Part shown: piece by piece, positions 41,883-50,465 of the stretch | How the letters are laid out: the number at the start of each line of letters is the position of its first letter | Numbering within the stretch: the first letter of the stretch is position 1 | Origin: a virus | IMG/VR virus record: IMGVR_UViG_3300032284_000540 | Span: 1-55,448 of that record | DNA: 55,448 bases | Direction: 5' to 3' (one strand) | The notes under the pieces: generated by a model | The model's database searches: none | What the model was told of the DNA's origin: nothing | The model's input: only the letters and a program-made list of their open reading frames with translations | Position numbers and translations under genes: made by a program

Positions 41883-42977
41883 CTAGAGTGACATACCCTT
41901 GAAAGTATCTCTACTGACGTCTTGCTTAACTCCGCCGACGACGTACGAGCTAATTTCTGTTTCCTGCGGCGCCACTTGAACTTCAGAACCGCTGATCCAT
42001 TTAGAAGTCCACGGCAGCGGATTAGATCCTCCCTTATACGGCGTATCTAAGCCGACGGCAGTCATTCTCTTATTAGCGATCCACTCTATGTAGTTTACGA
42101 GTAATTGCTCGTTCAAACCGATCATAGAACCGTCTTGGAATAGATACTTGGCCCAAGACTTCTCCTGCTCGACGGCCGAGATGAACATCTGAATACATTC
42201 TTTCTCAGTCTGTTTTGAAATAATCGAGAAAGCTTTATCTTCTTGCGGCAAAGCTTTTATTAGCTGCTGAGTGCTTGCCAGGTGTAAGTTCTCGTCTCTA
42301 CATATCAGCTTAATAATCTTCGCGTTACCTTCCATCTTCTTGACTTCAGCGAACGCCCAAGAACAAGCAAAAGAGACGTAGAAACGAATGCCCTCTAAGA
42401 TGTTGACAGACATAAGAGCCAACCACAACGACTTCTTATGTTCGTATAACCCACTATCCGGATACTTCTTGTTATGAAAGAAATTATTAAGATCGATAAG
42501 ATTGTCGTAGTATTTGCTAATATCGGCAGCGCAATCTACTATTTCTTTAATATCCAGCATCTCATCAAAGACTTTAGATGGATCCGGATAGACGTTTTGG
42601 ATTAAATATGAGTAAGACTTCGAATGAATAGTCTCAGAGAAAGACCAAGCTGAGAGCCAGAGCTCGAGCTCTGGCAAAGAGCAGACGGGTCCAAAAGCTG
42701 CGACGGGTGCCCGGCCCTGTACAGAGTCTAATAGAATCTGTCTCTTTAGATTAGAAGTAAAGATGTGTTGCTCGTGTTTAGTCAGAGCTTTAAAGTCTTT
42801 AGCGTCTCGACTGACGTCTACTTCTTGCGGTCTCCAGAAAAAGCCGTGCTGACGTTCTGTAAGTTTATCTAGCCAAGAGTATTTGTGGCGATCGTACCTG
42901 GCTATAGATACTGAATCATCAAAGAACGCATGAGACTTCGTCTGATCACGTTTAGAGCTAGAATCGAATACTTTCAT
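41883..42977 (-). CDS. nrdB: Ribonucleotide reductase class Ia beta subunit
   Basis: This 364-aa protein (T4 NrdB 388) has WRPQEVDVSRDAKDFKALTK near residue 48, LPELELWLSAWSFSETIHSK with an iron-ligand helix, and LICRDENLHLASTQQLIKAL carrying the second E-x-x-H pair. The tyrosyl radical helix is SKSYSYLIQNVY. It makes dNTPs together with NrdA, whose stop is one base upstream. No intron is seen, unlike T4 nrdB. The late element at 41873-41880 overlaps the end of the operon. Confidence 0.95.
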   Translation of the reverse strand: MKVFDSSSKRDQTKSHAFFDDSVSIARYDRHKYSWLDKLTERQHGFFWRPQEVDVSRDAKDFKALTKHEQHIFTSNLKRQILLDSVQGRAPVAAFGPVCSLPELELWLSAWSFSETIHSKSYSYLIQNVYPDPSKVFDEMLDIKEIVDCAADISKYYDNLIDLNNFFHNKKYPDSGLYEHKKSLWLALMSVNILEGIRFYVSFACSWAFAEVKKMEGNAKIIKLICRDENLHLASTQQLIKALPQEDKAFSIISKQTEKECIQMFISAVEQEKSWAKYLFQDGSMIGLNEQLLVNYIEWIANKRMTAVGLDTPYKGGSNPLPWTSKWISGSEVQVAPQETEISSYVVGGVKQDVSRDTFKGMSL

Positions 42978-42978
42978 A

Positions 42979-45264
42979 TTAAATAGTGCAGCTATCGCAG
43001 GCCGCTTCCTCTATCTCAGATGTTTCAAGCTCTGGCAAAGCTATTTCGCCGGAGCCATCAAGAACGTTCATATAATAAAGTTGTTTTCCGCCGAACTTAT
43101 AGAACATTACTATATGTTTTATTAGCTCCGACATCGGGATCTGCTCTCCCTCGTAGTGTCGAGGGTTGTACGAAGTATTAACAGAGATGCCCTGATCTAT
43201 GAACTTTTGTAGCACAGCGCATATCTTAAGATAACCTTCTGGTGACTTTTGATCCCATAACAAATCATACTTATTTTTAAGAGAACGGACGTTTGGAACT
43301 ACCTGCTTAAGTACTCCGTCTTTAGACTGTTTTACTGAGACCAAAGAACGAGGAGGCTCGATGCCGTTAGTAGAGTTCGATATCTGGGCGGACGTCTCGG
43401 CCGGCATCAATGCCATTAGAGTAGAGTTACGTATACCGTACTTCTTCACTTTCTCACGAAGCTCTTCCCAGTTCATATTATACTTCGATTTTACCAGTTC
43501 GTCTACTTCTTTTTTATAAGTGTCTATGGGAAGCAGTCCGGCCGAGTACTTAGTCTCTACAGACTTCGGGCAAGCGCCCTTCTCTTCGGCTAGATCTACA
43601 GAGGCTTTAATAAGATAGTATGACCAGGCTTCGGCGAATTGATGGAGTCTGGCAAGGCCGGTATCAGAGACTTCTGAGTATTTGAGGTCGTTTCTAGCCA
43701 GCCAGTACGCAAGATTAACGATACCGACGCCGAGAGGACGACGATCCATGGTAGATACCCGAGCGGCTTCGACTGGATAATCCTGATAGTCAAGAAGAGC
43801 ATCGAGAGCCCTAACGACGAGAGTACAAGGACGTTCAAAATCGGATGGCTCACGTATCTTTCCCCAATTGATCGCAGCTAGAGTGCATAAGCTAATCTCT
43901 CCGTCTTTGTCTAGGATGTTATTTATTGGCTTGGTAGGCAGATCTATTTCACAACAAAGATTACTCTGTCTGATAGGAGCTTTTTCTTTTATGAAAGCGC
44001 CATGATCGTTAGCATGATCTACGTTCATCAAGTAGATACGACCTGTATCTTTGCGTTCTTGAAGGAACGTAGAGAACAGCTCTAGAGCAGGAACCGTCTT
44101 CTTACGAAGCTTAGTGCTTCTCTCAGCTTTCTCGTACATCTCTCTGAACTTATCTACGTCGACGAAGAAAGCCTCGTACATCTCCGGAACGTCGTGCGGC
44201 GAGAACAGCGTGATGTCACCTACAGAAAGTAGACGCTCGTACATTACCTTGTTGAACTGCACGCAGTAGTCCATGTGTCGAAGACGGTTGGACTCAGTAC
44301 CCTTGTTGTTCTTGAGTACTAGTAGATCTTCTACTTCGAGATGCCAGAGAGGATAGTATAGAGTCGCCGCGCCGTTTCTAACGCTTCCCTGCGAGCACGA
44401 GCGTATCGCTGACTCAAATAGTCTATAGAAGGGAACGACGCCCGTATGAGAAGTGTCGCCGTTCCTAACAGGAGAATTAATAGCACGAATACGACCAGCG
44501 CCGATTCCAATGCCAGCTTTTTGAGAAACGTACTTAGTGATAGCAGAAGAGGTAGCCGTGATCGAGTCCAGCGAGTCGTCTGTCTCGATAAGGACACAAG
44601 AGCTAAACTGCTTCTGCGGAGTTCGTAACCCAGCCATGATAGGCGTAGGAAGAGACACTTGAAAAGTAGAGACTGCGTCATAGAATTCTTTAACCCATTT
44701 TATTCTAGTATCACGAGAGTACTCTTTGAAGAGAATCATAGAGATGAGCATATAAGCCATCTGAGGAGTCTCGAAGATCTTACCGGTCACCCGGTTCTTC
44801 ACCAAGTATTTACCGCGAAACTGTTCCATACCGGCATAAGTTATATCAAAATCACGGTCATGATATAAGTACTTACCGAGCTCTCCTATCTCGAGCTCGC
44901 TGTAAGACTCTAGTATCTCTGAGTCGTAGTATCCAGCACCTATCACGTTCTTAATATGTTCGAGAAAGTTGCCCGGTTCATGACTGCCGTAGACGTCTTT
45001 TCTAAGATGATAGTTGATAAGACGACCGGCTACGTACTGATAGCCCGGATTTTCTTCAGAAATAAGATCGGCCGCCGCTTTGATCAGAGTCTCTTGTATG
45101 TCGGAAGTCTTTATACCGTTATAGAACTGTATGTGTGACTTGATCTGTATCTCGCTAGGAGACACCGTCTTCAAACCCTCGCACGCCCATGCCGTGACTC
45201 TATGGAACTTATCTAAGTTTAACGGCTCTTTGCTACCGTCACGCTTCGTTACCATAAGAGTCAT
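42979..45264 (-). CDS. nrdA: Ribonucleotide reductase class Ia alpha subunit
   Basis: This 761-aa protein (T4 NrdA 754) begins with MTLMVTKRDGSKEPLNLDKF, a short ATP-cone-like region. QFSSCVLIETDDSLDSITAT carries the first redox Cys, RQSNLCCEIDLP holds the N-x-C-x-E catalytic group, and LMPAETSAQISNSTNGIEPP is the usual loop. The C-terminus ends in CDSCTI, the shuttle Cys pair reduced by glutaredoxin, for which this phage has a gene. It is co-transcribed with nrdB and the 80-aa membrane protein gene. Confidence 0.96.
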   Translation of the reverse strand: MTLMVTKRDGSKEPLNLDKFHRVTAWACEGLKTVSPSEIQIKSHIQFYNGIKTSDIQETLIKAAADLISEENPGYQYVAGRLINYHLRKDVYGSHEPGNFLEHIKNVIGAGYYDSEILESYSELEIGELGKYLYHDRDFDITYAGMEQFRGKYLVKNRVTGKIFETPQMAYMLISMILFKEYSRDTRIKWVKEFYDAVSTFQVSLPTPIMAGLRTPQKQFSSCVLIETDDSLDSITATSSAITKYVSQKAGIGIGAGRIRAINSPVRNGDTSHTGVVPFYRLFESAIRSCSQGSVRNGAATLYYPLWHLEVEDLLVLKNNKGTESNRLRHMDYCVQFNKVMYERLLSVGDITLFSPHDVPEMYEAFFVDVDKFREMYEKAERSTKLRKKTVPALELFSTFLQERKDTGRIYLMNVDHANDHGAFIKEKAPIRQSNLCCEIDLPTKPINNILDKDGEISLCTLAAINWGKIREPSDFERPCTLVVRALDALLDYQDYPVEAARVSTMDRRPLGVGIVNLAYWLARNDLKYSEVSDTGLARLHQFAEAWSYYLIKASVDLAEEKGACPKSVETKYSAGLLPIDTYKKEVDELVKSKYNMNWEELREKVKKYGIRNSTLMALMPAETSAQISNSTNGIEPPRSLVSVKQSKDGVLKQVVPNVRSLKNKYDLLWDQKSPEGYLKICAVLQKFIDQGISVNTSYNPRHYEGEQIPMSELIKHIVMFYKFGGKQLYYMNVLDGSGEIALPELETSEIEEAACDSCTI

Positions 45265-45267
45265 GCG

Positions 45268-45510
45268 CTACGCTCCAATACTTTGGATTAAAAATAATGT
45301 ATGAGTTAGTATATATGCTGACCAAGCGAAGAAGTTCAAGATCATTAAGATGGTCGCGATCATCTTGAATAGTACTATAACTGGCATAAGAAACATGAAA
45401 GCCATAGCCGCTACAAGACAGTAGAGTACAATCCTACCGAATATATCAAATACAGAAACGCGTCGTGAGTCTTCTTTATTCTTCATCTTAGTCGCTACTG
45501 CTTTAGTCAT
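45268..45510 (-). CDS. Small two-helix membrane protein
   Basis: This 80-aa protein starts with a basic 20-residue leader (MTKAVATKMKNKEDSRRVSV), followed by a long hydrophobic stretch (residues about 22-60, IVLYCLVAAMAFMFLMPVIV and onward) and a second one to the end. It should lie in the inner membrane as two helices. It precedes nrdA by 3 bases, behind a late-type octamer at 45546-45553. Function unknown. Confidence 0.7.
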   Translation of the reverse strand: MTKAVATKMKNKEDSRRVSVFDIFGRIVLYCLVAAMAFMFLMPVIVLFKMIATILMILNFFAWSAYILTHTLFLIQSIGA

Positions 45511-45545
45511 TGAGACGCGTCATGATATTGGTCTAGTCATTCCGT

Positions 45546-45553
45546 TATTTATG
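45546..45553 (-). promoter_or_regulatory. Late promoter, CATAAATA
   Basis: CATAAATA on the minus strand, 35 bases before the small membrane protein and the nrd operon. One mismatch from consensus. Confidence 0.5.
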
Positions 45554-45557
45554 TGTG

Positions 45558-46217
45558 CTAATCATGTAAGCTATCTTTTAGAGACGGAAACATGTTAGTA
45601 AGTTCATACCATACCGAAGTCGCGACTTCACGATGCTCTTTCTGAGTGCCGTTAGACGTACGCAACTGGCAATAATGGATCCACGATCGAACAGATCCGG
45701 CCATATACATACGAGATACTGTTAACCCTTCTGGCAATATGGCTCTGGCTTGCTCTTTAGCTATGCCGTGTTCTATAGCCCATCTATAATCGATAAGCGT
45801 CTGTTCGATTAGTTTAGCTTGAATTACTTTCCACGTTCCCTGCAACGTCTTGTCGTCGGTCTCTATGGAGTTCTGGCGGTTCTTATTATCCTGTAGGCGC
45901 GCTTCTCGTTCAATGAAACCAAGATCTTTGGTCGGATCGGCGTATCGCTGGCTGAACTCTTGAAAAGAGAACGAACGATGGCGTAAGATTTGACGCGCGA
46001 TATCTCTGGTCGTCGTGATCTCCATCACGACGTGAACCATCTCGAACGGAGACCAGTGATTATTCTTGCGTAAGTACTTGACCAACTTAGGCGCAGTCTC
46101 GACGTTATTCTGATTCGAAGGACTGGAGACTCTAGCTACGTAAGCTATCATGTCATCGGGAGAAGCTACTCCCTCTATAGTCGGCTTGGTCGCTGCTACT
46201 AGCTTTGCGTGATGCAT
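45558..46217 (-). CDS. thyX: Flavin-dependent thymidylate synthase ThyX
   Basis: The start is put at 46217 (219 aa, MHHAKLVAATKPTIEGVASP) because an AGAGG site lies 10 bases upstream of it and only 1 base from the alternative ATG at 46226. The ThyX signature RHRSFSFQEFSQR is at residues 79-91, and LPEGLTVSRMYMAGSVRSW is the C-terminal substrate region. It makes dTMP from dUMP using FAD and methylene-THF. It overlaps the small 91-aa gene. Confidence 0.94.
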   Translation of the reverse strand: MHHAKLVAATKPTIEGVASPDDMIAYVARVSSPSNQNNVETAPKLVKYLRKNNHWSPFEMVHVVMEITTTRDIARQILRHRSFSFQEFSQRYADPTKDLGFIEREARLQDNKNRQNSIETDDKTLQGTWKVIQAKLIEQTLIDYRWAIEHGIAKEQARAILPEGLTVSRMYMAGSVRSWIHYCQLRTSNGTQKEHREVATSVWYELTNMFPSLKDSLHD

Positions 46218-46428
46218 TTCTAACATACCTCTTTATGATATCGTTGTAGTTCGTTTCAAAAACAGATAATACTCTAGGCATAGAAGAGTAAGCGTCAGTC
46301 ACTAAAGCTTTCGCGAAAGGAAACGTCACGCCCTGCGACAGTGCATACAAGTCTTCTTCAGCAGCATGCTTGGCTTCTAAGCGCGCGTAAAAAAGTTCTT
46401 GATCTTTAAGTCTGACACGCGCTTCCAT
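46153..46428 (-). CDS. Small protein between primase and ThyX
   Basis: This 91-aa ORF overlaps the primase end by 52 bases and the ThyX start by 65. It has an ATG with a GGAG site 8 bases upstream. Its middle (VTFPFAKALVTDAYSSMPRV) is well-formed and fills the 159-base gap between the flanking genes, so a real gene is likely. The last 20 residues, overlapping ThyX, are Ser/Arg-rich and may be disordered. Unknown function. Confidence 0.55.
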   Translation of the reverse strand: MEARVRLKDQELFYARLEAKHAAEEDLYALSQGVTFPFAKALVTDAYSSMPRVLSVFETNYNDIIKRYVRNASRKASSSDQADYRGSSFSR

Positions 46429-47426
46429 CTACTAAACTCCACCGTAGCTCTTAACCCGCTGAACGTATACTCTTCTATCATGTTCTCTACCGACTGCGGC
46501 TTAAGCCCAGACAGCACCATGTCGTTGACGTCTTTCTGCTCTAGACCGTCTGGCCAGATACATATAGAGTAGCCGGCGTCTATAGCTTTCTTCATCTTCT
46601 TTACGGTATGTACAGACCTGGGTTCGTTGTCATACACTATGACTAGGTTTTTCTTATCTAGGCCTCTAGATAGAGACACTAGGTCTCCGCCGGCGGTAGC
46701 TACTGAGTTAGTCACAAACATCGAGTCTATTGGTCCCTCGAAGACATACACACGTTGCTTAAAGTCTACGGTATCTAACCCGTAGACTTTTGGAATAGAT
46801 TCGTCGACGACTATAGTTACGTACTTTGTCTTCGAAGCAGGATCTAGCGACCTACCCTGAAACGCGTGTACCTTATCTTTATATAAGAAAGGAATCACCA
46901 GCCTTGGTTCGTCTCTTTTTAAGACCGCGTCATCGAATTTGCCTGGCAACACTGCATTGACGAACTCGAAGAATCGTTCACTCTTAAATAGTTTGTAATG
47001 ATACTTGGCTGGTATTCGACGTGATACTACGTACTTCTTTATCGGGTCTTCTACGTGTAGAGAAGATACTTTTTGAAGTCTGCTCAACGGGTCAGTCTTC
47101 TGAAATACCGGTGTCGAGATCGATCTATGAGCAACCATCGATGCTTTATTCTGAGGAGCTCCCAACTTCTCGATCTTAAACTCAGTGTATAAGTTTGGAT
47201 CTAAGAACTTAATAAAATTTGGTAGCGTCATCGACGCGTTACAGTTGTGACAGAAGAACAAAGACTTTCCTTGCTTCTCGTATATCCAACCACGCGCTTT
47301 GGTCTTACTTTTTTGAGAGTCACCACATATCGGACATCTGAAATTAAAAGTATTACCAGATTTTCGTTTGAATCCTGTGAGACGATTCGAGACTAGTCCT
47401 AGATACTTCTGTTCAAGCCAATCCAT
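46377..47426 (-). CDS. 61: DNA primase gp61
   Basis: This 349-aa protein (T4 gp61 342) has an N-terminal zinc ribbon with CPIC at residues 31-34 and CHNC at 59-62. The Toprim core is QRVYVFEGPIDSMFVTNSVA followed by NLVIVYDNEPRS, with the catalytic acidic residues. It primes lagging strands together with the gp41 helicase, which is not in this window. Early promoter P5 lies about 30-60 bases upstream. Confidence 0.92.
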   Translation of the reverse strand: MDWLEQKYLGLVSNRLTGFKRKSGNTFNFRCPICGDSQKSKTKARGWIYEKQGKSLFFCHNCNASMTLPNFIKFLDPNLYTEFKIEKLGAPQNKASMVAHRSISTPVFQKTDPLSRLQKVSSLHVEDPIKKYVVSRRIPAKYHYKLFKSERFFEFVNAVLPGKFDDAVLKRDEPRLVIPFLYKDKVHAFQGRSLDPASKTKYVTIVVDESIPKVYGLDTVDFKQRVYVFEGPIDSMFVTNSVATAGGDLVSLSRGLDKKNLVIVYDNEPRSVHTVKKMKKAIDAGYSICIWPDGLEQKDVNDMVLSGLKPQSVENMIEEYTFSGLRATVEFSRWKRVSDLKIKNFFTRA

Positions 47427-47457
47427 TACTATCCATTAGTATAAAACCGATATACGG

Positions 47458-47486
47458 ATTATACCATCGGTAAGAATGGTTGTATA
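47458..47486 (-). promoter_or_regulatory. Early-type promoter P5
   Basis: Minus strand: TATACA, 17 bases, TATAAT, within AGTATACAA and ATGGTATAAT. The -10 side is identical to P2 over ten bases. It leads into the primase gene. Confidence 0.75.
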
Positions 47487-47489
47487 CTA

Positions 47490-47885
47490 TTATTTTACCA
47501 TGGTATGATAGTTAGATATGAAAGAGAACAACCAGCTCACTGCTATTGAAGCTCCTATGGCCATCCATATATACTTTTCGAAAGAGATCATTCTTTCTTT
47601 GAGCTTATCGTGTTGTTTCTTCGATTCGTCTGATAGATCTTTTATTTCTTTGAAAATGTTTTCTGTATTTTTTTCTATAGCGCCATATAGATCATTAGTA
47701 ACTACAGATATCTCAGACCTTCTTTTTTCTATGGAATCTTCTAAGTTGTCCTGTTTCTTTTCATGAATATTCAAGCGTTCTTCATGAACTGCCAGCATCT
47801 TATTGATATCACTAGAAATTTCTGTAAGACGATCTATAGCATGCTTAATACTATTATTGGCGTATGTTATTTTATTGCGATCCAT
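47490..47885 (-). CDS. Coiled-coil protein with C-terminal membrane helix
   Basis: This 131-aa protein is mostly charged helix (residues 5-100, with DRLTEISSDINKMLAVHEER and repeated heptads). It ends in one hydrophobic helix (YIWMAIGASIAVSWLFSF, about 105-122). Tail-anchored layouts of this kind occur in many marine T4-like phages beside the next gene. It overlaps that gene by 14 bases. Unknown function; holin- or spanin-like activity cannot be supported. Confidence 0.7.
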   Translation of the reverse strand: MDRNKITYANNSIKHAIDRLTEISSDINKMLAVHEERLNIHEKKQDNLEDSIEKRRSEISVVTNDLYGAIEKNTENIFKEIKDLSDESKKQHDKLKERMISFEKYIWMAIGASIAVSWLFSFISNYHTMVK

Positions 47886-48159
47886 CTGGAATCTTTCTCT
47901 TGAACATCGAAGAAAACTTCTTTAGTCTCTTCTTTGACAAGTCTAAGAGAGGATCGTACGTTTGAACGGGGCCAGAAGTAGAAGAAGAAGCTCCCATAGC
48001 ATTGATAGGAACCGCAGATTCCGTCTCGTTAACTACTTTCTTATCACGGTTCCTATCATATACTTTCTTATTCTTTACTACGCGCTTAGCAAAGCGTGCA
48101 TCTTTGAATAGCTCTATAGCTCTTCGTGCAGTCCTGTCTTTCTTCTTCTTGGCCATCAT
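47872..48159 (-). CDS. Small basic protein
   Basis: This 95-aa protein is strongly basic at the N-terminus (MMAKKKKDRTARRAIELFKD) and has a short motif YDPLLDLSKKRLKKF near residue 68. It is probably largely disordered. It overlaps the 129-aa gene start by 4 bases. Function unknown; nucleic-acid binding is a guess from charge. Confidence 0.6.
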   Translation of the reverse strand: MMAKKKKDRTARRAIELFKDARFAKRVVKNKKVYDRNRDKKVVNETESAVPINAMGASSSTSGPVQTYDPLLDLSKKRLKKFSSMFKRKIPDGSQ

Positions 48160-48545
48160 ATCTTCCTTAGTTGCTTTATTATATAGCCGTCTATAGGGAT
48201 CAATGCCATATCGATAATTTTCTCGTCTCGAATATTATACATCTTATCCGGCATGATATTTATCATAATCATAAACGGGATGATATAGCTAAAATAGTCT
48301 TTCATCTTCAAGTATAGTATCCTGCAGAGATGTGGTGGTTTGAATACGTTATTCAATACTATAAGATGATTTAGTATAAGCCTTTCTTTAAGCTCTTTGT
48401 TCTCTATATATCTAGTCAATAACTTCTTGATATACTTTAGTCTCTTAAGATCTTCTAAGAACTCGTCAGTAGAATGACACTGTGGATTATCATAGTGTCT
48501 AGCGGCGTATATCAAAAAATTATCATCATTCAAAGGTTCGAACAT
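48156..48545 (-). CDS. Conserved-looking phage protein (DUF7207-like)
   Basis: This 129-aa helical protein reads DDNFLIYAARHYDNPQCHST at the N-terminus, then LEDLKRLKYIKKLLTRYIEN and NHLIVLNNVFKPPHLCRILY. The end is hydrophobic (IIPFMIMINIMPD). I recall this NFL-x-YAA-x-x-YDNP-x-C opening from T4-like marine phages. Unknown function. Confidence 0.7.
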   Translation of the reverse strand: MFEPLNDDNFLIYAARHYDNPQCHSTDEFLEDLKRLKYIKKLLTRYIENKELKERLILNHLIVLNNVFKPPHLCRILYLKMKDYFSYIIPFMIMINIMPDKMYNIRDEKIIDMALIPIDGYIIKQLRKI

Positions 48546-48549
48546 ACTG

Positions 48550-49233
48550 TTATGATAATCTTATCTTTACGTTTCCATTGGTGTCGTAGTATAGACTCTT
48601 TACTGCTACTCCACCGGCAGCTGCTGTAGTAGAATTAGCATATGGGCCTACAATATTATAGGCTGTTTTTTGTGTTGTTCCATCAGGCCACAATAGACCG
48701 AAATTATTATCTTCTGAAAAGAATTCCCAACCAAGAGTTTTACCTGGAAAAAGAGTTGTGTTACTATTTGGTAATTGCACAATAAATGAAATATTATTAT
48801 AGTTATTCGAAGAACTATTCGAATAACCGGCAAGATATGCATATCCTGTTGTATTTGAATTTGAGGCATTACCATCAAGGCTGTATGTGAGACTTACATA
48901 TGATGTGATGTCTGTATTAGGAGCATATGTAGTATTTGCATTCACATAACCGTATAAGTCTATACCAGATGAAGGATTATTTTCAATATAATTGCCGATT
49001 AAGCCACCGCCGGGCAATTCTACATTTCCATTTGCATCAACTGTTAGCGATTTATTATTGCTATTCTTGATACTAGAACTAGAAATGGATATCGCGTTAA
49101 CAAAGTTGTTAACGGTTATGGTGCGCGTTGACGGAGCTGATGTATTTGCTTGATAGAGCACCACTAGACGATCGGTAGCTACCACGGTATTAGTCTGTGG
49201 TAGCCCCGAAGTCGTGGTTACATTATTGGCCAT
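48550..49233 (-). CDS. Virion/fibre structural protein (227 aa), AT-rich
   Basis: It begins MANNVTTTSGLPQTNTVVAT, then DRLVVLYQ and TRTITVNNFVNAI, a usual head of minor structural proteins. Its end carries LGWEFFSEDNNFGLLWPDGT. It is Asn/Ser/Thr-rich beta sequence. Its DNA is visibly richer in A and T than its neighbours, so it may have been acquired from a different phage. A hairpin at 49240-49268 separates it from the upstream structural gene. Confidence 0.65.
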   Translation of the reverse strand: MANNVTTTSGLPQTNTVVATDRLVVLYQANTSAPSTRTITVNNFVNAISISSSSIKNSNNKSLTVDANGNVELPGGGLIGNYIENNPSSGIDLYGYVNANTTYAPNTDITSYVSLTYSLDGNASNSNTTGYAYLAGYSNSSSNNYNNISFIVQLPNSNTTLFPGKTLGWEFFSEDNNFGLLWPDGTTQKTAYNIVGPYANSTTAAAGGVAVKSLYYDTNGNVKIRLS

Positions 49234-49239
49234 AACAAA

Positions 49240-49268
49240 CTATCCTTGGCTATTAAGTGCCAGGATAG
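49240..49268 (-). terminator. Hairpin at stop of the 331-aa gene
   Basis: The minus strand forms CTATCCTGGC/GCCAAGGATAG with one bulge, the stop codon lying in the loop, followed by TTTGTT. It could be an intrinsic terminator or attenuator, or an mRNA 3' stabiliser before the 227-aa gene. Confidence 0.5.
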
Positions 49269-50248
49269 AACGTGTTATCCGATGTAGCGTCTACCACTGT
49301 AGTCGTCAAGCCCGCAACACCCGTAGACGAGGTAGTATTCGCACCGAGAGATCCGTACGCCACTAGTGTTTCGGTCTGTACTCTACCAGATCTTCCTCCG
49401 AGAGTGACTGTAATAGTGCCACCGGTAGAGTTGGCTAGAGTACCCGAGAAAATGGCGCCGCTTCCTGCGGATGCAGCTCCGTTAGCTGCCAGTGCTGTAA
49501 ACAAGATGCTGCCGTTTATGGCGGCGTTCGTGAACAAGCCGGCATTGGTGATAGTCACGTTAGCCGTGACGAAACCACCCGTCGAGTTGGTAGAGATCGA
49601 AGCTGCGCCGTTCGAGATGCCTACGGTGCTGTTCGACAGCACGATGACGTCTGTGTTATTATATCCGGTAGGCGAGCCAGACACTGTGATAGAAGCTACG
49701 TGCTTCTCTCTGTCGAAAGACGAAGTGATGCTAGTGCTGTTAACGAAACCGCTACCTGCATTATTGACCGTGGCTGTAGATAAGCCACCAGTGGTGTTAG
49801 TAGTAATGAAAGCTGTCGCGTTGACTTCACCACCAGAGACCGTGATAGTCTCATTGTTCTGGAATCCAGAACCGCCAGAGACTGCGATAGATACGACCGG
49901 ACCGGTTCCGGCTTTGCGGAACACCCATCCAGCATGCGCCGGCCGCTCTTTAGAGTTGTTAGCAATATTATTGCTCATCTCAGTAACAGATACACCGAAC
50001 ACACCCGTAGCCAGGTTGGTAATAAACGCACCCGGAGTAGAGTTATTGAAGAGGTTGGAGTCTACGTTTGCTCTGGAACCAGGTGAAGTATTTCCGAAGT
50101 GCGCGTTGGCGGCCATCGAAACAAAATTGTCTCCGTTACCGCTACCCTTTACTAGGGCGTATACTCCCATCGGAGCGCCCGTCGACGTCTCGATCGTCGT
50201 GGTGCTATTGGCTGTTACGGCCTGATCGTTTCTACCCCATTGCGCCAT
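49253..50248 (-). CDS. Virion structural protein (331 aa)
   Basis: It opens MAQWGRNDQAVTANSTTTIE and has RPAHAGWVFRKAGTG near residue 103 and GGRSGRVQTETLVAYGSL near the C-terminus. These blocks, especially the opening and the HAGWV and GR-x-GRVQ-x-E-x-LVA pieces, are typical of a structural protein common in marine T4-like phages. Between them are repeats of an ISVSGG-x-G / INNAGSGF type. It has a very good AGGAGAT ribosome site and a perfect late promoter. Confidence 0.78.
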   Translation of the reverse strand: MAQWGRNDQAVTANSTTTIETSTGAPMGVYALVKGSGNGDNFVSMAANAHFGNTSPGSRANVDSNLFNNSTPGAFITNLATGVFGVSVTEMSNNIANNSKERPAHAGWVFRKAGTGPVVSIAVSGGSGFQNNETITVSGGEVNATAFITTNTTGGLSTATVNNAGSGFVNSTSITSSFDREKHVASITVSGSPTGYNNTDVIVLSNSTVGISNGAASISTNSTGGFVTANVTITNAGLFTNAAINGSILFTALAANGAASAGSGAIFSGTLANSTGGTITVTLGGRSGRVQTETLVAYGSLGANTTSSTGVAGLTTTVVDATSDNTFYPGT

Positions 50249-50278
50249 CTTTTATCTCCTGAAAGAAATTCTTTGTGT

Positions 50279-50292
50279 TATTTATATTTATG
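50279..50292 (-). promoter_or_regulatory. Late promoter pair, TATAAATA and overlapping CATAAATA
   Basis: Perfect TATAAATA (50279-50286) overlaps a second octamer CATAAATA (50285-50292) on the minus strand, about 31 bases before the 331-aa gene. This is the strongest late signal in this region. Confidence 0.8.
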
Positions 50293-50297
50293 ATGAC

Positions 50298-50465
50298 TCA
50301 ATCGGATATAGAGTAGTCGGCTGTGTCATGGGTGACTCCTACGCCAGACTGGTCCTGATTGGCACCCTTTAAAGGGGAAGAGACCGACGTCGGAGGCGAC
50401 GGCTCGGTCTTTCCCTTCTTCTTGTTCTTTTTAGCTTCGAGGATTATCCTAGACAGTCTTCTCAT
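50298..50465 (-). CDS. 55-aa small protein with prohead-protease-like N-terminus
   Basis: A short ORF begins MRRLSRIILEAKKNKKKGK and ends GVTHDTADYSISD. Its ATG overlaps the stop of the 407-aa gene (TAATG), so it is translationally coupled. Residues I8-L9-E10|A match the (I/L)-x-E cleavage rule of T4 gp21 protease. The middle is Pro/Ser-rich. It is a candidate packaged internal peptide. It lies directly before the late promoter of the 331-aa gene. Confidence 0.6.
   Translation of the reverse strand: MRRLSRIILEAKKNKKKGKTEPSPPTSVSSPLKGANQDQSGVGVTHDTADYSISD

Noticed and set aside
48550-49233. Possible host-derived cargo gene because of different base composition
   Set aside because: The protein has the opening and closing patterns of phage structural proteins, so exchange between phages is the simpler explanation.
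49272-50225. 317-codon plus-strand open frame
   Set aside because: It is antisense to the 331-aa virion gene, which has a perfect late promoter, an excellent ribosome site and recognisable conserved blocks. The antisense product is a low-complexity Val/Pro/Thr mirror.
50365-50385. Palindrome CCCTTTAAAGGG
   Set aside because: It is inside the 55-aa ORF with no T tail and no promoter context; likely a coding coincidence.
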